From the NCBI GenBank assembly GCA_025350695.1, contig JANXXI010000370.1, forward strand, positions 1 to 48,435: a stretch of 48,435 bases of DNA, written 5' to 3'. This DNA comes from Acidobacteriota bacterium. GTDB taxonomy: Bacteria > Acidobacteriota > Terriglobia > Bryobacterales > Bryobacteraceae. Numbering within the stretch: the first letter of the stretch is position 1; every line of letters starts with the position of its first letter. The position numbers and the translations under genes are program-made. The notes beneath the pieces were generated by a model. It was not told the origin of the DNA and did not search any database. It worked only from the letters and a program-made list of their open reading frames with translations. Positions 36,130 to 44,857 of this stretch are shown in pieces.

Positions 36130-36133
36130 GTTC

Positions 36134-39100
36134 TTAGAATACGAAACGCAGACCGAATTGGATAATGCGCATCGGTTGCACCAGCGACGTGATCTGGCCA
36201 GGTGCGCCAGTGTCCTTCGCGCTGATGTTCTGAATCGGATCGGCTCCACCAGGGGCCGATGGCAGGTATGCCGCGCCGGTGCGCAAATTGCGGTTGGGAA
36301 TGTTGAAATTCGCGTGATTGGCGAGGTTGAACATTTCCGTGCGGAATTGAATTTTGATCTTTTCCCGCATTACGAAATTCTTCAGAATCGAAAAATCCAC
36401 ATTCTTCAATCCAGGTCCGTCCAGAATACCCACGCCGGAGTTGCCATAGTGACAACGGTCAGGAAAACGGGAATCCGCGCAGGAAAGTACGCGGAAGGCG
36501 GAAGGGTCAAACCAGCGCTCAACCGATGGATTGCTGACTGTGCCTGTGGCTAACCGATCTGGACGTACAGATGAGTTTGAAGTGTTCAAAGTATTGCCCT
36601 GCGTTACAGAAAAGGGGAATCCTGTGCGCAAGGTAATGATGCCGTTCAATTGCCATCCTCCAAAGACATATTTACCGGCGTTGTTCTTCATCCCGGCAAG
36701 CGTCGGAACATCGTATATGAAATTGGCCACCGCGTTGTGTCGCACGTCAAAAGGATAACGGCCTTTTTCCGCCCGGCGATTCTTTGGATCCTGCATTACC
36801 TGCGATGTCCCCCCAAATCCTTCATTGCGTCCATAGCCTTCACCTAAGGATTGACTGTAGGTGTAAGCGAGACCGAATTGTAAGTTGTTCGACATGCGCT
36901 TTTCGTAATTGGTATGAAGGCCGTGATACCAGGAATTATTTCCGTTGGTCAGAAATCTTACGGTGGTGAGCGGGCGCAACGGACCACCGGGGCCATCGAC
37001 AACGAACTGAATTGGACGGCGAGTCTGCGTCGACGAAGTAGGCGTATCTATGGCGGGCGCGGGGTTGTTAATTTCCCAACGTCCGTCGATATTTGTTCCC
37101 TTGCTGCCAACATAGCCAATCGTCAAAGCCTGACGGCCTGGCAGCTGCCGTTGCAGGTCAAAGCTCCACTGCGTGGTGTACGGCTGCAGGTTGGTTGGGT
37201 CCAGCGTGTTGGCATTGATGGCGCTGGTTGAGTTGACCACGCCGAAGGGCTGTGCGAAGGTAAGTACAGTCGGACTGATGATTTTACCCGTGGCATCGGC
37301 GCTATTGGTAAAGCTGCTTGAACCCGAAAGCGGAGCGTTCAAGTTCAGAATGCTGTAGTTGTTCAGTTGGTGAACGTTGTAGTAGATACCGAATCCCGCG
37401 CGAATAACCGTCTTTTCCGAGGCGCGGTACGCAAGGCCAAGACGCGGCATGAAGTTCGTCTTCTCGGGGTCGTAGAAGTTGTACTGGTTACGAATGGTAG
37501 GGACGAATGTAGGGTAACCATTCACGGTATCTTTGAAGCTGAGCGCGCGCCAAAGACCACGAATGTCTTTCGCCATGGAGTTGTATTCGTAGCGCACTCC
37601 AATGTTGACAGTTAAGCGGCGGTTCACTTTCCAATCATCGTGCGCATAAACGGCATAGCGTCCCTGGCGAACATCGGTGAGTGGCAAACCTTCAGGGGAA
37701 TTAGCGGAAGAAGGATAACCCAGCAGGAACGATGCCAACCCATTGCGGGCAATCGTATCCGCAAAAGCCAAATCGCCGCGGGCAGTATTAGCCGCGCCAC
37801 GGAACAGGCTGACCCAACGGTAATCAAAACCGAACTTCATGCCATGGGCGCCCTTGTTGTAAGTAACGTTGTCGTTGATCTGGTGAACGTTGTTGAAGTC
37901 GAACCCGTTGCCGCTGTCGCGGTCGCCGATTCCGAGGAAACCATTAATATTGAAGGAAGGCAAGCCAGCTTCGCGTGTCGTGAACTTACGATTGGCATCG
38001 GTCAACAGACGGAACCCGTTGAGGCCGATGGTGTCTAGATCAAAATTAGTATTCGAGCGCGGATTCAAGGTGTTATCCACGGAACGGTTGTAGCCATAGC
38101 GCAATTCGTTAATCAAGGTTGGCGAGAAAATATGGATCCACTGCGTCGCAACGTTCTGATTCCGGCCGGCGACGAAGTACTGGAAGATCGGATTGTCTCC
38201 CGGCGTTGTGATGTAAGTAATGTCCTGGAACGCATACCGTCCAAATATTTTGTCCTTCGAAGAGAAGTTGTGATCGCCGCGAACGAAGACCTGATCTTCA
38301 TCCTGCTTGATGCCACCTTCGCCGAAGTAGTTGGCGCCGTTGATGGGGTCAGCCTTCGCCACTTGTGCTGTGGGGAAAAAGGCGAACAGCGCCTTGGCGG
38401 TTGGGCTGATTCGAGACGGCGGAATGATGTTGCCTGGAAATGGCGTGCCGGTTAAGGGGTCGGTGATAGCGGTATTTTGAGCAGGGTTTGCCCGGTTCAA
38501 AAACGCACTCAGGTCGCCATTCTTCATCGCTTCGGTAGGGACATTCGCCGTGCCAACCAAGCCTGGTTGCCGCCTGGCGCGATGCTCGTAGTTAACCATG
38601 AAAAAGGTCTTGTCTTTTCCGTTATATAGTTTCGGGATCAGAACAGGTCCGCTCCAAACGCCGCCGAACTGATTCTGGCGAAGCTTGTCTTTTGGACGGC
38701 GCACAGCAGTCGGGGCATTGAAATAATTTTGGAAGTAGGCTTCCGCATCGAACCGGTCATTGCGCAAAAATTCAAACAAAGAGCCATGCATTGCATTCGA
38801 TCCGCTCTTGGTGACGATAATCACCTGAGCGCCCGAGTTGGTGCCATACTCAGCTGAGTACGAACCGGACAACACTCGAAACTCTTCAACAGCTTCGGTG
38901 GAAGGCGCGAAAGGAATCGTGTTCACACGGGGCTCAGTGGCCACCACGCCATCAAGCGTCCCGTGCATATTCGTATCCCGTTGGCCATTGGCCGAAATCG
39001 AAATCGACTGGCCAGGGATCGGGACGCCACCACTAGCGCCGGTGAGTCCGTCAAAACCCATGCGCCCGCCAAACTGCACGCCCGGCTGCATCACCGCTAG

Positions 39101-39556
39101 ACCCGCAAGATTGCGGCCGTTCAACGGCAGCTCAACCACTCGGCGCTGTTCCACTACCGAGCCAAGCGAGGCTTCGTCTGTCTTCAACTGAGCGATTTCC
39201 CCTGACACGGTAACCATCTCGGTTTGGGCGCCGACTTCCAAGCGAAAATCGACACGGGCCTTCTGGTTGATTTGAAGAGTGACGCCTTTGGCCGTCTCCG
39301 ATTTGAATCCTTTCATCTCAACGGCGATGTTGTACACACCGACATCCACGAGGGGAAAGGCGTAATCGCCGGTGGCGCTTGTGAGTTCCTCGCGCTTAGT
39401 ACCTGTGTTCGCATTGGTTGCTAGGACTTTAGCTCCTGCTACCGTGGCGCCAGAGGAATCGGTTACTGTTCCAAGAATCGTCGTGGATGTGGTTTGGGAA
39501 ATTGAAGGGAGAGCGGACAACAGCAGTAGCGTAGCTGACGAAAGAATGCGTCGCAT
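36134..39556 (-). CDS. TonB-dependent receptor, Oar-like, with N-terminal carboxypeptidase-regulatory domain (second copy)
   Basis: This is an 1140-residue outer-membrane receptor. A signal peptide (ILSSATLLLLSALPSIS) is followed by a CarboxypepD_reg sandwich (TILGTVTDSSGATVAGAKVL to about residue 105). The plug domain has LPLNGRNLAGL, SYSAEYGTNSGAQVIIVTKS and FEFLRNDRFDAEAYF. A long beta-barrel ends RIIQFGLRFVF, with a terminal aromatic as required for Bam recognition. It shares architecture with the receptor at 9.3-12.6 kb. The ATG at 39556 has a full AGGAGG ribosome site, but only three bases away, which is unusually close. The partner deacetylase gene follows immediately. Confidence 0.94.
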   Translation of the reverse strand: MRRILSSATLLLLSALPSISQTTSTTILGTVTDSSGATVAGAKVLATNANTGTKREELTSATGDYAFPLVDVGVYNIAVEMKGFKSETAKGVTLQINQKARVDFRLEVGAQTEMVTVSGEIAQLKTDEASLGSVVEQRRVVELPLNGRNLAGLAVMQPGVQFGGRMGFDGLTGASGGVPIPGQSISISANGQRDTNMHGTLDGVVATEPRVNTIPFAPSTEAVEEFRVLSGSYSAEYGTNSGAQVIIVTKSGSNAMHGSLFEFLRNDRFDAEAYFQNYFNAPTAVRRPKDKLRQNQFGGVWSGPVLIPKLYNGKDKTFFMVNYEHRARRQPGLVGTANVPTEAMKNGDLSAFLNRANPAQNTAITDPLTGTPFPGNIIPPSRISPTAKALFAFFPTAQVAKADPINGANYFGEGGIKQDEDQVFVRGDHNFSSKDKIFGRYAFQDITYITTPGDNPIFQYFVAGRNQNVATQWIHIFSPTLINELRYGYNRSVDNTLNPRSNTNFDLDTIGLNGFRLLTDANRKFTTREAGLPSFNINGFLGIGDRDSGNGFDFNNVHQINDNVTYNKGAHGMKFGFDYRWVSLFRGAANTARGDLAFADTIARNGLASFLLGYPSSANSPEGLPLTDVRQGRYAVYAHDDWKVNRRLTVNIGVRYEYNSMAKDIRGLWRALSFKDTVNGYPTFVPTIRNQYNFYDPEKTNFMPRLGLAYRASEKTVIRAGFGIYYNVHQLNNYSILNLNAPLSGSSSFTNSADATGKIISPTVLTFAQPFGVVNSTSAINANTLDPTNLQPYTTQWSFDLQRQLPGRQALTIGYVGSKGTNIDGRWEINNPAPAIDTPTSSTQTRRPIQFVVDGPGGPLRPLTTVRFLTNGNNSWYHGLHTNYEKRMSNNLQFGLAYTYSQSLGEGYGRNEGFGGTSQVMQDPKNRRAEKGRYPFDVRHNAVANFIYDVPTLAGMKNNAGKYVFGGWQLNGIITLRTGFPFSVTQGNTLNTSNSSVRPDRLATGTVSNPSVERWFDPSAFRVLSCADSRFPDRCHYGNSGVGILDGPGLKNVDFSILKNFVMREKIKIQFRTEMFNLANHANFNIPNRNLRTGAAYLPSAPGGADPIQNISAKDTGAPGQITSLVQPMRIIQFGLRFVF

Positions 39557-39592
39557 AAGCCTCCTGAATTTTTTATTTACTTCGTTGAAATA

Positions 39593-39622
39593 ATGCTACA
39601 TCCGGTTGACAACAGAAGTCAA
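39593..39622 (-). promoter_or_regulatory. Candidate promoter of the second TonB receptor operon
   Basis: On the minus strand, TTGACT (39617-39622, five of six) is followed after 18 bases by TAGCAT (39593-39598, four of six). Transcription would start about 30 bases before the ATG and include the AGGAGG site. The -35 overlaps a small inverted repeat TTGAC-N7-GTCAA (39606-39622) that could bind a regulator. Confidence 0.42.
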
Positions 39623-39768
39623 TCCGACCGTGTTAACCGACGACTAGTGAGACTTAACAAAATATCAGTGATATTTGACATTCAGAGTAGCTCAGCATCG
39701 ATAAAAGCATAAGGTGCAATCGCGGGTTTGCCAGCAACCTCAACACCTAAGCTGTGAGCGTTCGTACA

Positions 39769-39966
39769 CTAGCACCGAACTGAAATTACCATCCAGCACA
39801 GTGCATAGAATGTTGGTGGCTGCCAAACTAAATCTCGCAAGGCTTTCAGGCAACCAGCGATCTGGTTTGGCCCACGCGGGTCTTGAAACTCAAACTCCTG
39901 GCAAAGGTAATCGGCCAATTCGGTCGCGACAAACACTCGTCCTCGTCGAGCAACAACTGGAAGTTC
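39769..39966 (-). pseudogene. Remnant of a transposase N-terminal region
   Basis: An open frame of 65 codons without a start codon reads VARRGRVFVATELADYLCQE, then FEFQDPRGPNQIAGC and LKALRDL. This pattern (LAxxLCxxFxFxDxxGxxQxAxCLKALRxLE) is typical of the N-terminal domain of some large DDE transposases and DUF4338-type proteins. After ALRDL the sequence stops resembling the family and ends at a TAG. No terminal repeats or rest of the transposase remain. I am fairly sure that it is protein-derived, and less sure of the exact family. Confidence 0.42.
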
Positions 39967-40016
39967 TTAATACTATCAAGAACTAATGGGACGATGTACT
40001 AGTCCGGTAAGAGGTC

Positions 40017-41060
40017 TTACAACTTCGGCAGAACTACAATCCCCCACGGGCTTCCGGTGCACTTGATCTTCTTGATCACTGCCTGTGTCGCCAGATCCAC
40101 TACCGAAATGTCGTTTGAAGGGCCATTCGCGGTGAACATCGTTTTGGCATCTGGCGATAGAGCCATGCCCCAAGGCCGCTGTCCAACTTCAAACGAACCT
40201 TTCACTTCGTTAGTGGCCGTATCAATGATGAACAGTTTGTGGCCCCGGCCCGTAGTTACATAGAGCTTAGACGCGTCAGGCGCAAGCAGTACACCCATAG
40301 GTTTAATGACTCCCGCCTCTCCCAGTTGAATCGTTTTGACGACTTCCTGTTTGGCCGCATCGACAACCACTACCGTGCCGTCATTCTCCGCATTCACGTA
40401 GGCCGGGGAACCGCCTGGCATGAACGCAATCGTACGCGGCCGGTGGCCTACTTTGATTTTCGTTAGCAACTTTGCAGAGGCCACGTCCACCACGCCAACC
40501 GTGGATTCGGCTTCAGACGTTACCCACACTTGCTTTCCGTCTGGCGTAAGTCTCACGCCCTCGGGTTCTTCTCCGGTCTTGACGGATTGAATGACTTTTA
40601 AAGCGACAAGGTCGATATAAGTTACTCCAGATGCGTCCTCGTTACTTACGTACAGCATCTTGCCGTCTTGGCTGATGTCGAAGTTTTCAGGGTCGGATCC
40701 GCCTTGGATCACCTTTAGGACTTTGCCCTGCTTTATGTCGAAGATGCCGATGCCGTCGGCCGATTTGTCTGGTGGGGGAAGCGTGCTCTCGTCCACACCT
40801 GGGGGCGCGGGCGGAGTGCCGCTTAGCGCCACGTAGATCGTTAGGCCATCGGGGCTTGCATGGATGCCCCGGGGTCGCTTGCCAAGCGGGACATTGCCCG
40901 TAACCTCCATCGTCTCCGAGTCGATGATAGTCATGTCGCCGGAGCTTTCGTTTGTGACGTAAACGCGATACCCTTTGGGCTTTTCCGATGTAGAGCAACC
41001 GCTCAAAAACACGGCGCCACCGAGGACGAGCGAGAATAGCAATCTAGACATAAAAATCAT
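40017..41060 (-). CDS. YVTN-type beta-propeller lipoprotein
   Basis: This is a 347-residue lipoprotein (lipobox FLSGC, Cys22). Seven repeats of about 42 residues follow, with the YVTN/SPDG pattern (RVYVTNESSGDMTIID, LYVSNEDASGVTYID, LYVTTGRGHKLFIID, MFTANGPSNDISVVD). Such seven-bladed propellers occur beside quinoprotein dehydrogenases and cytochromes and are thought to be scaffolds, but no reaction is known. A Pro/Asp-rich insert (TPPAPPGVDESTLPPPDKS) breaks the second blade. It is the last gene of the redox operon; its ATG overlaps the previous stop by four bases (ATGA). Confidence 0.9.
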   Translation of the reverse strand: MIFMSRLLFSLVLGGAVFLSGCSTSEKPKGYRVYVTNESSGDMTIIDSETMEVTGNVPLGKRPRGIHASPDGLTIYVALSGTPPAPPGVDESTLPPPDKSADGIGIFDIKQGKVLKVIQGGSDPENFDISQDGKMLYVSNEDASGVTYIDLVALKVIQSVKTGEEPEGVRLTPDGKQVWVTSEAESTVGVVDVASAKLLTKIKVGHRPRTIAFMPGGSPAYVNAENDGTVVVVDAAKQEVVKTIQLGEAGVIKPMGVLLAPDASKLYVTTGRGHKLFIIDTATNEVKGSFEVGQRPWGMALSPDAKTMFTANGPSNDISVVDLATQAVIKKIKCTGSPWGIVVLPKL

Positions 41061-41821
41061 TCTCCTTTGTAAGTGAACGACAGGGTTTCAGTGCCTTGGG
41101 CTGTGACTGTGACTTCCTGTTGCTGCGTTCCCAACTCTTCCTGCCAGGCTTCAATCGTATACTTTCCGGCTGGTAAATTCTTGATAGCGAACGTTCCGTC
41201 GTTGCCGCTGATCGCATAAAACGGATGCTCGGTAACGCCAACCCAGGCCTTCATCCAAGGATGAATATTGCACTTGATGCGCACCATGATTTCGGCGCGG
41301 GCGAATTTCCGGATAAGTGGATCAGCCCCGGCGTCCTGGCTTTGGTTCCATTCGCGCGAGTTTGCCGTTCTGGGATGAATATTGTGGGTGAGCGGGTCTG
41401 CATTAATTGCATGGAAAGGCTGGCCTGCTTCAATGCCAAGCATCCGAGGTTCAAACCAGCAGCCTTTCTGTGTGATCGTGGCAGGAGTTGTGGGCGGGCG
41501 GAATTTCTTTCCTTCAAGCCCGACTTTAACATATATGAAAACGTTGGCCAGCGTCCCGTTGTTGTTCAGGGCAATCGCATCGTTGAAGAATTCGCCCTTG
41601 TGGAGCTTCGCGCAGTTGGGGTCTTCGGCGAAATCGACTTTTTGGCGCACGGGGCCTTTCCCTGTGAAGACCACTTTGCCCGTAACCACTCCAGCGCGTG
41701 ACGGATCTATTTCCGTATAAGCGGTGCTATCGGCGGTTGGATCCGCTGGTTTTGTTTCCGGAGCCGGCGAACAAGCTGCGGCTAAAAGGAAAGTGGCTGC
41801 GGCGGCGAGGCGTTTGATCAT
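41057..41821 (-). CDS. Lipoprotein with carboxypeptidase-regulatory-like/cupredoxin-like fold
   Basis: This is a 254-residue lipoprotein (LLAAACS, Cys17). After a Pro/Thr-rich linker a beta-sandwich region begins (GVVTGKVVFTGKGPVRQKV). The central part has several His and Cys (KGCWFEPRMLGI, NADPLTHNIHPRTANS, KCNIHPWMKAWVGV), reminiscent of copper sites in plastocyanin-like domains. The last 60 residues form a typical CarboxypepD_reg module (ISGNDGTFAIKNLPAGKYTI). A copper electron carrier is plausible given the cytochromes on either side, but not proven. It overlaps its neighbours by four bases on both sides, so translation is coupled. Confidence 0.85.
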   Translation of the reverse strand: MIKRLAAAATFLLAAACSPAPETKPADPTADSTAYTEIDPSRAGVVTGKVVFTGKGPVRQKVDFAEDPNCAKLHKGEFFNDAIALNNNGTLANVFIYVKVGLEGKKFRPPTTPATITQKGCWFEPRMLGIEAGQPFHAINADPLTHNIHPRTANSREWNQSQDAGADPLIRKFARAEIMVRIKCNIHPWMKAWVGVTEHPFYAISGNDGTFAIKNLPAGKYTIEAWQEELGTQQQEVTVTAQGTETLSFTYKGE

Positions 41822-42870
41822 TTTGGCGGTCCGGAATTCGCGGGAATGTCGCCGGTAAGGGCTTCGAGGAATGCTACCAGATCGGCACGCTCTTCGCCAG
41901 TAAGTTTCAGTTCCTTCATTTCCTTATCGAGATAAGGGTTTGAGTTTCCTCCGCCCACGTAGAAATCGACTACGTCTTTAAGCGTCTTCTGCTTGCCATC
42001 GTGCATGTAGGGGGCAGTTTGAGCGATGTTGCGAAGCGTCGGTGTTTTGAAGGCTCCCTTGTCGTGCTCGTCCTTGGTTTGGGTAAAGCGGCCAAGGTCG
42101 GTCAGTTCACCTTCGGCGTTTAGGCCAGCTCCGATGTTGTGAAATTTGCCGTCGGCGAAGGGGGCGTTCTGTTCGCCGATCTTGTGACAGACGGAACAGT
42201 TGCCGCGTTTTGCGTTGTTGAAAATTTCGAGGCCCCGGATGGCGGCCGGGCTCATAGCCGATCTCTCTCCGCCGAAGAAGTAACGGTCGAAGGGGGAGTT
42301 GCCGCTGAGCAGGGTGCGCTCGAAACTGGCGATGGCTCGTTGAAGTTTGAGTACCGTGATAGGACCAGGGCCGAAGGCGCCGTCGAACTGTTTGACGTAT
42401 TCGGGGTCGGCATTGAGTCTGCCGACAGCAAGGTCGTGGGACATGTTCATTTCCACAGGATTGGCAATCGGGCCGCCTGCTTGGTCTTCAAGCGATGGGG
42501 AGCGGCCGTCCCAAAACTGCACGGGCGAATATGCGGCGTTCAAAACGGTGGGTGCATTGCGGGCGCCAAGCTTACCGCCAACGCCCACGGAGAATCGACG
42601 GGGATCGGCGAAACCGGCTGTTGGGCTGTGGCAGGATGCACAGCTGAGTGTGCCGTCCGCCGACAGCTTCTTTTCATAGAACAAGCGTCGGCCGAGAGCT
42701 ATAGTCTCAGAGGTGGGTGGATTGTCGGCGGGCGTTTCAAGGCGTGGAAGGCCGAGGGGGGACTTGATTTCGATAACTACGCCCGATGGCGTGGGCTGCG
42801 GGCGGGAGCAGGAAAACAACTGAGCTGCCGCGATTGCCGCGAAGCACGCTAACTGTTGCCTGAGGGTCAT
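41818..42870 (-). CDS. Diheme cytochrome-c peroxidase/MauG family protein
   Basis: This 350-residue exported protein has a signal peptide with a possible lipobox (LFSCS). It carries two c-type heme motifs: CASCH at 77-81 (high-potential or peroxidatic site) and CSVCH at 225-229. The family segments FWDGRSPSLEDQAGGPI, NPVEMNM and TPTLRNIAQTAPYMHDG are intact. Relatives either reduce hydrogen peroxide with electrons from a small cytochrome, or, as in MauG, oxidise protein residues to make a quinone cofactor. The presence of two quinoprotein-like propellers in the same operon makes either reading possible. Its stop overlaps the next gene's start (ATGA), and it starts four bases after the cytochrome-HhH gene. 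Confidence 0.93.
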   Translation of the reverse strand: MTLRQQLACFAAIAAAQLFSCSRPQPTPSGVVIEIKSPLGLPRLETPADNPPTSETIALGRRLFYEKKLSADGTLSCASCHSPTAGFADPRRFSVGVGGKLGARNAPTVLNAAYSPVQFWDGRSPSLEDQAGGPIANPVEMNMSHDLAVGRLNADPEYVKQFDGAFGPGPITVLKLQRAIASFERTLLSGNSPFDRYFFGGERSAMSPAAIRGLEIFNNAKRGNCSVCHKIGEQNAPFADGKFHNIGAGLNAEGELTDLGRFTQTKDEHDKGAFKTPTLRNIAQTAPYMHDGKQKTLKDVVDFYVGGGNSNPYLDKEMKELKLTGEERADLVAFLEALTGDIPANSGPPK

Positions 42871-42874
42871 GTTA

Positions 42875-43345
42875 TTAGAATGCTAATCTGTCCTTCTTTG
42901 CTTCAATTTTAGCAGGATCGATACCAGGTACTTTCTTTAATTCGTCGATCGTTTTGAACGCTCCGTGTTTTTCGCGATAGGCAATGATTGCTGCTGCTAG
43001 AGATCGGCGAACAGTTAGGGCACTTTCGATATCGACTGCTTCGGCGGTATTGATGTTGAGCTTTGGGACTTCATCCGCCGGGTAGTGCGACACGAGATAT
43101 TCGAAGACGGATTGCAATTCCTGATCGGTAGCTTTCATACCCAGGGTCGACATTTTGGACATTACGCCTTGCCAGCCGGCGCGGTCCTGACGGACGGAGA
43201 TGGAGCGGGAGATTTCATGGCATTGGCTGCACAGCTTCTGAGTCTCGGGCTTACCGGGGCCATCGGGAAGCTGCTGGGCGTTGCTAAAAGCCGCGCCCAT
43301 CATCAGGAAAAGGAATTTAGTGTTCAATCGGGAAACCAAATGCAT
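42875..43345 (-). CDS. c-type cytochrome fused to a ComEA-like helix-hairpin-helix domain
   Basis: This is a 156-residue exported protein from the ATG at 43345, with a signal peptide ([17 protein letters not shown]). A mono-heme module has CSQCH (39-43) and a Met-rich SKMSTLGM segment that could supply the sixth ligand. A tandem helix-hairpin-helix follows at about 97-153 ([49 protein letters not shown]). In ComEA this module binds DNA without sequence specificity. Joined to a heme it may instead serve as a protein-protein dock. The start is uncertain: ATG codons at 43357 and 43360 and a GTG at 43387 are also in frame, and none has a good ribosome site. Its 5' end overlaps the upstream gene by 29 bases. 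Confidence 0.85.
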   Translation of the reverse strand: MHLVSRLNTKFLFLMMGAAFSNAQQLPDGPGKPETQKLCSQCHEISRSISVRQDRAGWQGVMSKMSTLGMKATDQELQSVFEYLVSHYPADEVPKLNINTAEAVDIESALTVRRSLAAAIIAYREKHGAFKTIDELKKVPGIDPAKIEAKKDRLAF

Positions 43346-44837
43346 AGACAGTGCCATCATTAGTACCAATATACAACTGACTGGCACCCCCTGAAATATG
43401 TCCGCCGTGAACGAACGAGGTCATGGTTTTACCGCTATTCCAAACATCCTTGCCCGTTGCGGAATCGAGAGCGTAAAGAACCGCTCCGGAACGGTTGGCG
43501 AAGCCCGTGGATAGAGCGAAGATAACGCCATTCACGATGGAAGGGGTGGCCGGGGCGTTGAGTTCGCGCGAGGACCAGCCACGTTCGAGCGAGCCCGATT
43601 CGGTAACCTTCCAAGCTGTTATGTTATTGGCCGTGGCGGAGAGCAGCCAACGCGTGCCGGAAGGATCCTGCCAACTGGAGAGGGGCCCCTTTGCGCCGGC
43701 GGCGGTCTTCGACAAGGGCGTGGAGAGTGAAGCGGTATCAACGATATGAATGGCGCCGTCGGCTGCCGTGACTGCTAGCAGGGACTTATCCTTCATCTGG
43801 AACAGAACTGGGGAAGATACAAGCGCGCTTCCGGAGGAGTAAGTGGCCTTGGTGGTCAACTTTTCCGAATCAATCGCGACTAGATCGCCCTTTGCAGTGG
43901 CGACGTAAATGGTTGAATCGGGTCCTAAGGCAGGGCCCGCTTCGCCTACGACGGAGCCGCTTGTGGACACCCACTTAGTAACTTTGCCGCTTTCGATTTC
44001 CATGGCCCAGACGCCATCGGGGGCGCCGCCGCAACCATTCATGGTGGCGACATATGCCCAACCATCAATAACCGTGAGACCGCTTGCGTTGGCATTCGCA
44101 GGGATGAATGGGACACCGGGCTTGGGTTCGTCGCCATTTGAAATGTACATGGAGTGAAACAAGCCGTCGCTGGAAAGAGCGTACACGTAGTTGGGTTGGC
44201 GGCGCGGAGGTCCACCGGCTGGAGCGGCTCCGCCTTTCTTACGGTTTGCGGCCTGTTGCGGAGGAAAGCCTCGCTGTTCGGGCTGGTTGGCCAAAGTGAC
44301 AGCGCCTTTCAATGGCTCGCCGACGCCGCTCTTGGCAGGACCGCCGCGTCCGCCGCCCATCGCTGGGCCGCCTTGCCCCGGCATCGGTGGAAATGCCGTG
44401 GTGACTGGGCGAGTTACGTTGGCGGTCATGCCGCCTGGGCAATTCGCCGATGGGCCGGCAGCGGCTGCGGCGGGCGTGATTCGTTTCTGCCATTCAATGC
44501 GGCCGAGGTCGGTATCGAACGCAAACACCGTGTCAGAACTGCCGCCGATATAGCTCAAGCTGCGGAAGCCCCGGTAGCCGATGTAGCGTTCGGTGATGGC
44601 CATGTTGCTGAGCGAGTTTAATTGCAAGGGAGCGTTGTTTAGCTTCACCTTCCACAGGAAGGCCATGCCGGTAGCTACTGAATCCTTGTTGATTTTCGCG
44701 TCGGAGCGGATCCACGAAGAACGGTGAGGGTCGCCGCCAGGAGTGGACCATTCCGCACCGCCACGTCCAAATTGGGCGTAGCCGACGCCGATCAGGACGA
44801 CGCCGCACGCCACATAGCCAGCTAATTTCCGCATCAT
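43317..44837 (-). CDS. Exported quinoprotein-like (PQQ-type) beta-propeller protein, second paralogue
   Basis: This is a 506-residue protein from the ATG at 44837, chosen because AAGGAG lies six bases upstream. An ATG at 44861 that overlaps the previous stop is an alternative. A signal peptide is followed by PQQ-repeat blades ([53 protein letters not shown]). A Gly/Pro-rich disordered insert of about 80 residues ([18 protein letters not shown] onward) interrupts the early blades. It shares a CPGG and a GCGG motif with the paralogue at 45648-47189, and both lack CxxCH heme motifs. Dehydrogenase activity is not assured, because such repeats also occur in BamB-like scaffolds. Confidence 0.87.
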   Translation of the reverse strand: MMRKLAGYVACGVVLIGVGYAQFGRGGAEWSTPGGDPHRSSWIRSDAKINKDSVATGMAFLWKVKLNNAPLQLNSLSNMAITERYIGYRGFRSLSYIGGSSDTVFAFDTDLGRIEWQKRITPAAAAAGPSANCPGGMTANVTRPVTTAFPPMPGQGGPAMGGGRGGPAKSGVGEPLKGAVTLANQPEQRGFPPQQAANRKKGGAAPAGGPPRRQPNYVYALSSDGLFHSMYISNGDEPKPGVPFIPANANASGLTVIDGWAYVATMNGCGGAPDGVWAMEIESGKVTKWVSTSGSVVGEAGPALGPDSTIYVATAKGDLVAIDSEKLTTKATYSSGSALVSSPVLFQMKDKSLLAVTAADGAIHIVDTASLSTPLSKTAAGAKGPLSSWQDPSGTRWLLSATANNITAWKVTESGSLERGWSSRELNAPATPSIVNGVIFALSTGFANRSGAVLYALDSATGKDVWNSGKTMTSFVHGGHISGGASQLYIGTNDGTVYAFGFPIEH

Positions 44838-44857
44838 GAGTAACTCCTTGTTGTAAG

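Larger units (their letters stand above)
39557..40016. other. 460-base gap with receptor promoter and transposase debris
   Basis: The gap holds the candidate receptor promoter (39593-39622) and the transposase-like remnant (39769-39966). It also holds a 17-base perfect palindrome, AAATATCAGTGATATTT (39660-39676), about 100 bases upstream of the receptor start. A hairpin AGTTCTT-N9-AAGAACT (39962-39984) and a short palindrome GTAAGAGGTCTTAC (40007-40020), which spans the stop codon of the YVTN gene, are also present. The palindromes could be operators or weak terminators. No intact gene is visible. Confidence 0.5.

Noticed and set aside
39714-39986. 90-codon plus-strand frame in the gap before the YVTN gene
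   Set aside because: It has no ribosome site or motif, and the opposite strand holds the transposase-like sequence that explains the open frame.
42139-42852. 237-codon plus-strand frame opposite the diheme peroxidase gene
   Set aside because: The minus frame has intact heme motifs and operon context; the plus frame shows no motif.
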